Assembly (NCBI RefSeq): GCF_026586795.1
Contig: NZ_JAPFGY010000001.1
Span: 165,528-229,527, forward strand
Source: Erythrobacter sp. WG
Lineage (GTDB): Bacteria > Pseudomonadota > Alphaproteobacteria > Sphingomonadales > Sphingomonadaceae
DNA length: 64,000 bases
Direction: 5' to 3'
The notes under the pieces are model-generated. The model was not told where the DNA came from and ran no database searches. It saw only the letters and a program-made list of their open reading frames with translations. Each line of letters starts with the position of its first letter. Positions within the stretch are counted from its first letter, which is position 1. Shown here piece by piece: positions 43,276-51,897 of the stretch. Made by a program: the position numbers and the translations under genes.

Positions 43276-43767
43276 ATGGCAATCACCTTCACGCGAGCCA
43301 ATCTGACGGCAAATGGATTCTCGGGTTGGGTGACGTTTGCGATCCTGCGAAGCACCGATCCTTGCCCCGATGTCGGCGGCGTCTATGTCGTGGCTCGCGC
43401 TGAAGTCTGCGCTCCAACCTTTCTGACGAAGAGTTGCGGGGGCTGGTTCAAAGATCGCGATCCAACTATCAGCATTGGCGAGCTTCAGGCCAACTGGGTC
43501 GAGGGTGCTGAGATCGTCTACATCGGCAAGGCCAACAGCATCCGTCGCCGCCTCAAAGAGTTCGCAAAGTTCGGCGCTGGCCACAAGATTGGCCACTGGG
43601 GCGGTCGGCTGATCTGGCAGTTGGAGGAATCTTCGCGGCTGCTGGTAGCTTGGAAGCCGACCCCCGAGATCGATCCACTCGCTTATGAGGCGCAGCTATT
43701 GGCCGAGTTCCGTGCAGAATATGGCAAGCCTCCATTTGCAAACGATCCTCACAGATTGGGAGGATGA
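43276..43767 (+). CDS. GIY-YIG-like small protein
   Basis: A 163-residue protein with GGVYVVARA near residue 34 and, after an insertion, IVYIGKANSIRRRLKEFAKFG near 80, which together fit the GIY-YIG strand-strand-helix core with a catalytic-type Arg. A C-terminal YEAQLLAEFRAEYGKPPFAN supplies a candidate Glu and Asn. It begins one base after the DUF6161 stop, so the two are cotranscribed. Whether it still cleaves DNA is not known. Confidence 0.7.
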   Translation: MAITFTRANLTANGFSGWVTFAILRSTDPCPDVGGVYVVARAEVCAPTFLTKSCGGWFKDRDPTISIGELQANWVEGAEIVYIGKANSIRRRLKEFAKFGAGHKIGHWGGRLIWQLEESSRLLVAWKPTPEIDPLAYEAQLLAEFRAEYGKPPFANDPHRLGG

Positions 43768-43794
43768 CAAGGTGATTGCTCAGGAGACCACCCG

Positions 43795-44373
43795 TTGAAC
43801 GTCACCGAAACCGATCTTGCCATCGCGTCGGCGCTGTATCCCGTCATGGTGGAATGCGCGCGACAGTCGCCGCCGAGAAAGTTGACCTATGGCCAGCTTC
43901 TCGCTGAGGCACAAAGGCGGTTCCCCGAGAACGAAGCTGTCCTGCGGGCCATACCGATCTCACTCGGTCGCAGGCTCGATGTTGTGCGGATGTTCCTGAA
44001 TGAGCATGCCCTGCCAGACCTCACCAGTTTGGTGGTGAATGCTGACACGGGCGAGGTCGGTTCTGCGTTCGGCGCTGATCCCGTTCACGTCCGCGAACAG
44101 GTGGCCGCGTTCGATTGGGGCACCGTGTCCGAGGAGTTCGACCTGCACATCGATGGTCTGCGGAAGGAAGCAGCGGCCCGTTCGCGTCCAAAGCGGAAAC
44201 GTGACGAGGCGAAGAATCTTATGTCCGCACACTACCAGCAGCATCGTGCCGCCCTACCCAAGGGAATCGACGCTCACCGCGAACTCATCATCGAATTGCT
44301 CGTAGATGGCTTGTCGGTGGAAGATGCCTTCGAAGCTGCGGCATCCGAGGTGAGAAAAAAGGCCAGCACCTGA
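43795..44373 (+). CDS. Hypothetical protein of the DUF6161 operon
   Basis: A 192-residue soluble protein. The start is TTG at 43795, supported by CAGGAG eight bases upstream; no ATG exists near it in this frame. Residues 30-60 (KLTYGQLLAEAQRRFP) resemble a helix-turn-helix-like start found in small phage and island proteins. A basic stretch (RSRPKRKRDEAK) near residue 130 could contact DNA, and a helical tail ends it. It follows the GIY-YIG-like gene after 27 bases. The function is unknown. Confidence 0.65.
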   Translation: MNVTETDLAIASALYPVMVECARQSPPRKLTYGQLLAEAQRRFPENEAVLRAIPISLGRRLDVVRMFLNEHALPDLTSLVVNADTGEVGSAFGADPVHVREQVAAFDWGTVSEEFDLHIDGLRKEAAARSRPKRKRDEAKNLMSAHYQQHRAALPKGIDAHRELIIELLVDGLSVEDAFEAAASEVRKKAST

Positions 44374-44445
44374 CCGAACCCAAGTATCGGACAGTCATGA
44401 TCATGCGAAGCTGGGCGCGGATTGGGCGCGCTGGCTAAATACAGG

Positions 44446-44694
44446 ATGACACGCCACCCTATCGCCGCCCTCTGCGAACGTATCGCCTCCCGCTACAGCC
44501 ATGCCTTCTCGCCTGTGACATCCGTGACCCTCTACATCAGGCATGACGAATGCCCTGAACAGCTTGGCGATGACGCACGCATATGGTGCCGAGACAACTG
44601 CGAAGGGAAATGGCGACAGGTTGCCAGAGGCGCGTCAGCAGTCTTTGAGTTCGAAGAACTCGAAGACGCCGTTCTTTTTCGCGTCAGGCACTGA
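44446..44694 (+). CDS. Small hypothetical protein before the second recombinase copy
   Basis: An 82-residue protein starting MTRHPIAALCERI. It contains two Cys (YIRHDECPEQL and WCRDNCEGKW region) and a C-terminal acidic strand. It lies directly before the boundary of inverted repeat B (44697), and its stop is two bases from that junction. No family was recognised. The short length makes the coding call uncertain. Confidence 0.45.
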   Translation: MTRHPIAALCERIASRYSHAFSPVTSVTLYIRHDECPEQLGDDARIWCRDNCEGKWRQVARGASAVFEFEELEDAVLFRVRH

Positions 44695-44835
44695 TGCGCC
44701 GACCCGCGTCCATATGGGTAACCTTCAACGGGACATCTGCTGAGACATCATGCGCGTCTCATATGGGTGGTTTTTCTTGCCAAAATACAGTTCTGTGAGA
44801 AGGTCTTAGGACCATACGAGACACACGGAGACTGA

Positions 44836-45390
44836 ATGGGCAAGACGCTGGGTTACGCACGGATCAGTTCGGATCAGGGGCAGGATATCGAGAGCCAGAA
44901 AGCCAAGCTTGAGAAGCTCGGTGCGGTGGTGGTGTTCTGCGACACTGGCAACGGATCATCCCTCAACGGTCGTGACCAGCTTGAAGCCGCGATCCGTCTG
45001 CTCGAACAGGGTGACGAACTTCTGGCTTTGCACCCCGACCGTCTGGCCCGAGACACTGGCGATCTCCTGACCATCGCCAAGCGCGTCGTCGAACGTGGTG
45101 CGATCCTCAAGATCGACGATCCCAAGATCGTGTTCGACGGCACCGACATGATGGCGGAGGTGATGCTCACCTTGTTCGGCATGATCGGCATGATGGAGAA
45201 GCACTTCATCAAGGCACGGCAGCGGCGTGGGATCGAAGCTGCGAAGCTCCGCAATGCTTACAAAGGCAAGCCTGCGACTATCGACTTCTACAAGGTCAAG
45301 GAACTGCACGCCGAGGGCATGCGTCCCACCGACATCGCCAAGACCATGAAGATCGGTCGCGCATCGGTCTACCGAGCACTGGCAGCATGA
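44836..45390 (+). CDS. Serine recombinase (resolvase/invertase family), copy B
   Basis: A 184-residue protein nearly identical to the one at 29863, with the same catalytic YARISSDQ, the DRLARD motif and the C-terminal helix-turn-helix. The copies differ by small clusters of substitutions, most in the last third and mostly silent. It is likely functional. It faces right, so the two recombinase genes point outward from the cargo between them. Confidence 0.93.
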   Translation: MGKTLGYARISSDQGQDIESQKAKLEKLGAVVVFCDTGNGSSLNGRDQLEAAIRLLEQGDELLALHPDRLARDTGDLLTIAKRVVERGAILKIDDPKIVFDGTDMMAEVMLTLFGMIGMMEKHFIKARQRRGIEAAKLRNAYKGKPATIDFYKVKELHAEGMRPTDIAKTMKIGRASVYRALAA

Positions 45391-45720
45391 CCATCCTCGT
45401 CGATCCCCCAGCGTGCCTCAATCATCGGTCGAACTTCGTTGACGCCTCAAGCGCCTGTGCGACACTCAACCCATGATCGACAAGCACGCTCCCCAGATCG
45501 TCACCGCTGACGGTGAACAATCATACGAGATGATCGCGCCATGCTCGGTAAATGCATCGACGGATCGTGCGGATGATCAAAGACCGTTGAACGAGACTGC
45601 TGCCTCGGTGAGCAAAATGGCGGCGGTTCGGTTCCCGCTACCGTCGCCACACTCAGATCATCCAGAAACGGCGGAAAACCGTCACCCAGATCGGGAATCC
45701 AACCCAGCAACTGCGCAATC

Positions 45721-45744
45721 TCCCGCTACCCGCTCCAGCCCTCC
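45721..45744 (-). repeat. Third copy of the att core, inverted and internal
   Basis: The 24-base core of attL and attR in reverse orientation. On its left is the recombinase-end sequence (as next to attL) and on its right the integrase-end sequence (as next to attR). This order is the one expected for attP of the excised circle. Confidence 0.92.
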
Positions 45745-46116
45745 TCAACACCCTGAAAAACATCGTAAAACTGCCTCTGGGCAGGCGAAATCGCGCGTGT
45801 GCAGCACAGGGGTGTCATACAATCGTGACGCCGATTCACGGATAACGCTCTCAGATCGTTCAAAAAATCGTCGCGCGGACTGTCATACACGACTGCCATA
45901 CAACCCGCCTGCGCGGGGCGTTTGGCTGAGGGGCGCAATCTACCAGTTTCGGGTGAGGGTTCCTGCCGATCTGCGGGATGCTCTCGGGTGCGTTCACGTG
46001 GACCGTTCCCTGAGGACGGACAGCAGATCGTTGGCGGTCAGGTTGAGCCGCAAGGTCGCTGCTGAGGTAGATGCAATCTTCGAGGCAAAGCGTCTTGAGA
46101 TCGGCTTGGCGGTAGA
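45721..46116 (+). repeat. Inverted copy of the integrase 5' end (396 bases)
   Basis: An inverted copy of 49027-49422 of equal length and with no difference seen by eye. It contains the att core, the leader and the first 107 or so codons of the tyrosine integrase. The copy stops abruptly within the integrase coding sequence at 46116. Confidence 0.93.
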
Positions 46117-46195
46117 GGGCATAGAAGGCAAAAGCAGCTTCGCATCGCTTGCTCGGCCTCGTTTAGGTTCCTGCAACTTAGTGATTTCACGATAA
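45797..46195 (+). pseudogene. Truncated integrase N-terminus
   Basis: From GTG at 45797 the frame repeats the first 107 residues of the integrase at 49346 (including IYQFRVRVPADLRDALG and AEVDAIFEAKRLEIG). It then diverges after LAVEG into 26 unrelated residues and a stop at 46195. The catalytic domain is missing, so it cannot recombine DNA; it could at most bind arm sites. Confidence 0.88.
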
Positions 46196-46306
46196 TTTGG
46201 CGGCAACAGCCTGCTCTAAACGCTGTTGAATAATTGGGCTTTGGCCGTCAGATGTGAAATGGGCGAAGGCTGTGCTTTCGAACCCGCGAGATTGGGGGAA
46301 ATTAGG

Positions 46307-47812
46307 ATGAGGCGTTTGCTCACCGACAGTGAGAAGCTCGAAGTTAGAAAGCAGCAGGTTGATAGCGAGGGCGTGCTGCGCTGCTTCATCTCGGGGCAGA
46401 TTATAGGTGATGAAGATGAGGTCGAATACGACCACATTCATCCCTACTCGAAAGACGGCGAGACCAGTCTTGCGAACATGCGCATGGTTATAAAAAAGCT
46501 GAACCGCCGCAAAGCGGCAGAAAGCCTCTATGACGTTCGCGACAACCTGAAGCTTGAGCGCTTATTCGAGGAGCGGAAAAACAACATCCGCCTTCAGGAC
46601 ATATTCGAGCTTAAGGACATTCAGAAGCAATCTACGGCTGCAACTATTAATGGCACTGAAGTTTCGGTGGAAGATGGGTCAAAGAAAGTGACTTTCCCAC
46701 TCTACCACGACGCCATCCTTGATGTGCCTTACTTCTATGGGCGCATCCCCGTTCGGTGGTTAGAGAACGACGACCAAGAAGGTCTGCAACCGCGTGTTAT
46801 CGACTACAAGCGACTGATAGCGATCCGCGATCATCTAAAGTCGCACCCTCAGCTTGCTCCTTCGATTGGGAGGTTGCTGGGCACCAAGCTCAAGCTGTTT
46901 GATGGCCAGCACAAGCTCGCTGCTCAGGTGTTGAACAATCAGACTGAGATCGACATCAAGGTATACGTATCTCCCGATGAGCCAGAGCGCGCCAAGAAGC
47001 TGTTTGACGGCTTGATGATCACCAATCTCGAAGCTCATTCCAAGCTGAAGCAAGTTCCATTTTACACCTCTACGCTGCTCGATCGTTTGTCAGTAATATA
47101 CAAGGAGATGCTCGACGAGTTCATCGCTGAAACGCCTCCTGAGGACCATACTGAGGAGAGGTTCCTTCGCTTCCTCTCAACGGTTAAATCTATGCCATCA
47201 GCACAAGCGAAGGAAATGCTTCGCAGCACGATCAAAGTGGCAGCCTTGGAAAGCTCTGAACTAAAGGAATATGTCGCGGCAGCGTCGAAGGACGCTTCAT
47301 TCCCGATGACAATGGACCTTCTTGGAAATACTATCTTTCGATCATGTCTCTACCTTGAGCCATCGACAGCAAGGTTCACTTCCGAGAAGGATTTCCGCAA
47401 CGCAGAGTCCGCTAACTTCGCTGCTGTTCTCAAAATCGTGATTGAGGAGACTCAGATCGAAAACTGGGTGCCTCATGCGAAGGGGAAGACCTTGAGCAAC
47501 CAGCAACTGAAGGCGCGACGTATTTGGCATAAGGGCTCGGTGCTCACAAGGTCGCCATACCTGAAGAGCGTCCTCTATTTTGCTCTCCACTGCATGACGA
47601 GCGAGGAGCGAGAGCATCTACTCTATCGTCCCGAAATCGCCCAAGATCGTCTCGATATCGTGCGGACTTGTCTGAGGCGTCTCTTCTCTCATCCGATGTG
47701 GGACGATCCCGATAGCGAGATCGATAGCCTGCTCGTTTCGGCCCGAAAGCAAGAAGAACTCTTCAATCGAAAAGGGCTGACTGAGAAATACGTGTTGAGC
47801 GGCGAAAATTGA
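46307..47812 (+). CDS. HNH nuclease-like domain fused to a ParB/DGQHR-like domain
   Basis: A 501-residue protein. Near residue 25 there is an HNH-type core: CFISGQII, then VEYDHIHPYSKDG, then LANMRMVIKKLNRRKA (order H, N, N). A DGQHR-type motif, LFDGQHKLAAQVLNN, follows near residue 205; DndB-like proteins of phosphorothioate systems and ParB-like nucleases carry this box. The rest is a large helical region. The ATG at 46307 has GGGGGAA six bases upstream; a longer reading to 46226 lacks such a site. Base composition is lower in GC than the flanks. It lies next to the integrase. Nucleic-acid sensing with cleavage is a reasonable inference. Confidence 0.72.
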   Translation: MRRLLTDSEKLEVRKQQVDSEGVLRCFISGQIIGDEDEVEYDHIHPYSKDGETSLANMRMVIKKLNRRKAAESLYDVRDNLKLERLFEERKNNIRLQDIFELKDIQKQSTAATINGTEVSVEDGSKKVTFPLYHDAILDVPYFYGRIPVRWLENDDQEGLQPRVIDYKRLIAIRDHLKSHPQLAPSIGRLLGTKLKLFDGQHKLAAQVLNNQTEIDIKVYVSPDEPERAKKLFDGLMITNLEAHSKLKQVPFYTSTLLDRLSVIYKEMLDEFIAETPPEDHTEERFLRFLSTVKSMPSAQAKEMLRSTIKVAALESSELKEYVAAASKDASFPMTMDLLGNTIFRSCLYLEPSTARFTSEKDFRNAESANFAAVLKIVIEETQIENWVPHAKGKTLSNQQLKARRIWHKGSVLTRSPYLKSVLYFALHCMTSEEREHLLYRPEIAQDRLDIVRTCLRRLFSHPMWDDPDSEIDSLLVSARKQEELFNRKGLTEKYVLSGEN

Positions 47813-49026
47813 AGCATGCGATCAGATGCTAATCCGCTCTGTTTCTCGGATGCTGGAGATGCGAAAGATTCAAACCCTGATAGTCGATCAATGAGATCGC
47901 CTCGAACAACAACTGTGGGCGGTAGCCAGACCCATAATCATCGGCAGTTTCGCTGTGGGAACCGCCTGTGATCCAACCTCCGAGGCGCAGCGCGATGTCT
48001 CGGTCGATCTGGGCATTTCGGCACGCATCCCGAAAGCCGTGACGGAATGAGTGGAAGCAGGTCAGGTCCGACGATGCTTCGATGCTTACTAAGAACCTCG
48101 TAAACCAGCGGGAGAAGGCGACGGATCGAAAGCCCCGCTTCCCGAGAGGAAGGTCGTCGAAGAGCTTCACCGCACCTTCGCCTCGCTTCCTTTCCACGAA
48201 TGCGGTGAGCCCAGTAGCCAGTAGTTCAGGATGCGCGGGGACAATCCGCTCGCTCGATTTGGTCTTGAGAGATTTGTCACGCGTGCCGACGAGGCTCTTC
48301 GCGCTGATGACAAAACATAGAACGCCCTCAATCTCTCTCACGTCTTGGACATCCAACTGACAAGCCTCATTGAGGCGCATACCCGAGAACAGGCAGATCA
48401 GCGGAACCCAGAACCTCGCGCCGACAGCGATGTGAGAGCCAACTATGGAATAGCCGTTCTGCTCGTCTTTGCAGCCCGTATAGATCGGAGCGTTGAAGAT
48501 GCGCTGTAGCTGCCAAAGCTCGAACGGCTTACGACGATCTTGAGGGTGCACGGCCTCAGCGATCTGAAGCCCGCGCGCGGGGTTGCGTCCGATGAGTTCC
48601 TCAGCGACCGCCCAGTTCATCATGGTCGCGAAGCGCGCCATGTAGGCATTGAGATTGGTGCCGTTGATGGTGCGGATTAAATGGTCGGCTTTCGCGGCTT
48701 TTGCCGCGTCACGGACACGAACATCACCAAACTTCTTACTCAAATTGACGGGCAGCCAGCGCAGGGTTTCGAGCAGGTCGCGGCACTGGTCCCGCGTGAT
48801 GTCCGCAATCGGTGTCTCGGCTCCGAGCACGTCCTCCACCACGCGGCGCGTGGTCTGGTGCGCCAGCATTGTCCGCGCTGATCGTCGTTTGGTCGGATCG
48901 GCGAGATAACGGTCGTAGACCTGCGAGAGCGATGGACCGATCGTCTCGGCGGACGCTTTTTCAGATCGTGGCTTGATCGTCTTCTCAACTGTCGCGGGCA
49001 CTGAGGGCGAGGAGAGCAACCGACCT

Positions 49027-49479
<453 letters not shown>

Positions 49480-49579
49480 TCGGGTCAGGGGCGCCAATGC
49501 CATCAGGCAGGGGCGCGCGTCAACCGTTACGCGGCAGGTGCCCAGGCAACCCGGGCCTGCTTCGCAGCAGCGCGCGGGG

Positions 49580-50443
49580 TCAGGCTTCGCCGACCGCCAT
49601 GTTGTCGATCAGCCGCGTCCCGCCGATCCTCGCCGCCACCAGCAGCCGGGCGGGCGCGCTGCCGAGCGCCTGCAGCGGCGCGAGCGATCGGCTGTCGACC
49701 AGGGCGGCGTAATCGACGCTCGTGAAGCCTGCGGCGACGAGCTCGGCTTCGAGCCCGGACAGAGCCGCGCGCGGGTCGGTGCCCCCCTCGATCGCGGCGA
49801 TCGCTTTACGCATGGCGTGCGGCAGCGCGGCGGCAGCGGCGCGCTGTTCGCCTGACAGGTAGCGGTTGCGGCTCGACATCGCGAGCCCGTCCGCCTCGCG
49901 TACGGTCGGCACGCCGATGATGGCGTCGACGTGTGGCCGGGCAAGGTCGAGATCGCGCGCCATCGCCCGGATCACGGCGAGCTGCTGGAAGTCCTTCTCG
50001 CCGAAGAACGCCATGTCGGGGGCGACCTGGTTGAAGAGCTTCAACACCACCGTAGCCACGCCGTCGAAGTGCCCGGGGCGCGCCGCGCCGCACAGGCCAT
50101 CGCTGACCCCGGCGACGCTCACGTTGGTGGCGAAGCCGGCAGGATACATGACCTCCACTCTCGGCGCCCACAACAGCGCCGCGCCTTGCGCGGCGAGCAT
50201 CGCGGCGTCCTCGGCAAGCTGGCGGGGGTAGGCGTCCAGATCCTCGTTCGGACCGAACTGCCGAGGGTTGACGAAGATCGAGGCGACCACGTGATCGGCC
50301 GCCTTGCGGGCCTCGCGGACCAGGGTCAGATGCCCCTCGTGGAGTGCGCCCATCGTCGGCACGAGCGCGATCCTCGTCCCGGGGCTGGCCCGCAATTGTG
50401 CCAAAGCGGTTCTCAACATATGCAGGGTGTTGACCGTTTGCAC
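49580..50443 (-). CDS. panC: Pantoate-beta-alanine ligase
   Basis: A 287-residue enzyme joining pantoate and beta-alanine with ATP to give pantothenate. It shows the diagnostic VPTMGALHEGHLTLV (HIGH-like motif), SIFVNPRQFGPNEDLDAYPR, FFGEKDFQQLAVIRAMARDL and MSSRNRYLS (KMSKS-like). The length is typical. It reads toward the tRNA-Gly; the nearest gene upstream is mipZ on the other strand. Confidence 0.97.
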   Translation of the reverse strand: MQTVNTLHMLRTALAQLRASPGTRIALVPTMGALHEGHLTLVREARKAADHVVASIFVNPRQFGPNEDLDAYPRQLAEDAAMLAAQGAALLWAPRVEVMYPAGFATNVSVAGVSDGLCGAARPGHFDGVATVVLKLFNQVAPDMAFFGEKDFQQLAVIRAMARDLDLARPHVDAIIGVPTVREADGLAMSSRNRYLSGEQRAAAAALPHAMRKAIAAIEGGTDPRAALSGLEAELVAAGFTSVDYAALVDSRSLAPLQALGSAPARLLVAARIGGTRLIDNMAVGEA

Positions 50444-50551
50444 GCTCGCGCCTCCAAGGATAAACCGTTAAGGACGCCCTAGCGGCGCTGACTGTCCCAT
50501 TTCAAGCCGCCCGGGTGCCGGCGCCGCCCGTGCCCCAACGAGAGACCCGCC

Positions 50552-51406
50552 ATGTCGCCCGCCGAGCGCGCTGCCAAGCCTTCCGAGCCCCGTCCTTCGC
50601 GCAAGAGCCACGCGCACCGGATCGTGTTCGCCAACGAGAAGGGCGGCACCGGCAAGTCGACCACGGCGGTGCACGTCGCCGTCGCGCTGTCCTACCTAGG
50701 GGCGCGGGTGTCCTGCATCGATCTCGATCCGCGCCAGCGCACCACCCACCGCTACATCGAGAACCGCCTGGGCACCCTCGAGAAGCGCGGGCTGACGCTG
50801 CCGACGCCCGATTGCGAGGTGTTCCGCGGCAGCACCACCGGCGACCTGCTCGGCATGATCCGCCGGCTCGAAGCCAATTGCGACTTCCTGATCGTCGACA
50901 ACCCGGGCCGCGACGATCCCTTCGCGCGCATCGCTGTCGAGCACGCCGACACGCTGGTCACGCCGATGAACGACAGCTTCGTCGACTTCGACCTGATCGG
51001 GCAGGTGGATCCCGAAACCTTCAAGGTCAGAAAGCTGTCCTTTTTCGCCGAGCTGATCTGGGAAGCGCGGATGAAGCGCAGCCGGATGACCATCGAGCAG
51101 CAGCGGCCCGAGATGGACTGGATCGTGGTTCGGAACCGCACCGGCCATGTCGAGGCGCGCAACCAGGCGCGGCTGCACAAGGCGCTGGGCGAGATGTCGA
51201 AGCGCGTCGGCTTCCGCGTGACGCAAGGCCTGTCCGAGCGCGTCATCTACCGCGAGCTGTTCCCCTCGGGCCTGACGCTGCTCGACAAGGGGCACCTGGG
51301 CGAGCTCGGCACCAGCCATCTCGTCGCCCGGCAAGAGCTGCGCGCGCTGGTCAAGGCCCTCGCCTTGCCGGAGTTCACCCGCGGCGGCGAGCTGGAGCTC
51401 GCCTGA
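50552..51406 (+). CDS. mipZ: MipZ division-plane positioning ATPase
   Basis: A 284-residue ParA/MinD-superfamily ATPase with the deviant Walker A FANEKGGTGKSTTAVHVAVAL, CIDLDPRQRTTHRY and FLIVDNPGRDD. FFAELIWEARMKRSRM is the switch/dimer region shared by MipZ proteins. In Caulobacter and relatives MipZ forms a gradient from ParB-bound origins and inhibits FtsZ away from mid-cell. An N-terminal basic extension (about 20 residues) precedes the domain. The stop overlaps the J-domain gene by one base. A parS site lies 4.4 kb downstream. Confidence 0.93.
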   Translation: MSPAERAAKPSEPRPSRKSHAHRIVFANEKGGTGKSTTAVHVAVALSYLGARVSCIDLDPRQRTTHRYIENRLGTLEKRGLTLPTPDCEVFRGSTTGDLLGMIRRLEANCDFLIVDNPGRDDPFARIAVEHADTLVTPMNDSFVDFDLIGQVDPETFKVRKLSFFAELIWEARMKRSRMTIEQQRPEMDWIVVRNRTGHVEARNQARLHKALGEMSKRVGFRVTQGLSERVIYRELFPSGLTLLDKGHLGELGTSHLVARQELRALVKALALPEFTRGGELELA

Positions 51407-51705
51407 TGCTGAAAGCGGTGATCGTGGTGGTGCTGCTCAGCCTGTTCTGCCGCTGGGCCGTGGGACGCTTGCCGTGGGACTTTCTCGTCTCGCCGGCCCG
51501 CCCGCGGGCCGTCCAGCGCGCGCGGCACCTGCTCGGGGTCGAGGCCGGTGCGGGGCGCGAGGAAATCATCGCCGCCCACCGCCGGCTCACCGCGCGCGTG
51601 CACCCGGACAAGGGTGGATCGAACTCGGCGATGCAGGAGGCGAATGCCGCCCGTGATCTGCTGCTCGACGAACTGCCCGCACAGCGGGACCGAACCGGGG
51701 CCTAG
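51406..51705 (+). CDS. Membrane-anchored small J-domain protein
   Basis: A 99-residue protein with an N-terminal membrane helix (AVIVVVLLSLFCRWAVG) and a C-terminal J domain with the HPDKGGSNSAMQEANAARDLL motif, as in DjlC/Tim14-like proteins. The HPD triad needed to stimulate DnaK is intact. It is translationally coupled to mipZ (TGATG overlap), a pairing that may reflect envelope or division-site chaperoning; that link is inference. Confidence 0.86.
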   Translation: MLKAVIVVVLLSLFCRWAVGRLPWDFLVSPARPRAVQRARHLLGVEAGAGREEIIAAHRRLTARVHPDKGGSNSAMQEANAARDLLLDELPAQRDRTGA

Positions 51706-51897
51706 TGCCGCCGCTGCCAACATCCCGGGATTGACACAAACCTGCGCCAAGCGTTTGTCGCAAGGGCGGCGACCACGGATCGGACGCAGCAGGATGCCTG
51801 CCTCGGACGGGCCATCAGCCGCCCCCCGGTCCTTGCCCGCCGCCCCGCGATTGCGTCCTGCGAGCGTGGTCCGACGCGCCAAGGAGATCCTGACGTC

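Larger units (their letters stand above)
44697..45744 (-). repeat. Inverted repeat B: serine-recombinase module
   Basis: 1,048-base inverted partner of 29509-30556, ending in an inverted att core at 45721-45744. It contains the second recombinase gene. Together the pair flanks about 14.1 kb (30557-44696) holding most of the defence cargo. Confidence 0.93.

Noticed and set aside
45473..45796. Plus-strand coding frame leading into the truncated integrase
   Set aside because: The segment is part of inverted repeat B; the equivalent reading in repeat A continues into different chromosomal sequence. It has no domain similarity, so it is treated as non-coding.
44697..46116. Inverted attP-like junction dismissed as a simple assembly duplication
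   Set aside because: Repeat B differs from repeat A at roughly 20 positions in clusters, which a collapsed or duplicated assembly of one locus would not create; it was kept as a real finding, with long-read checking proposed.
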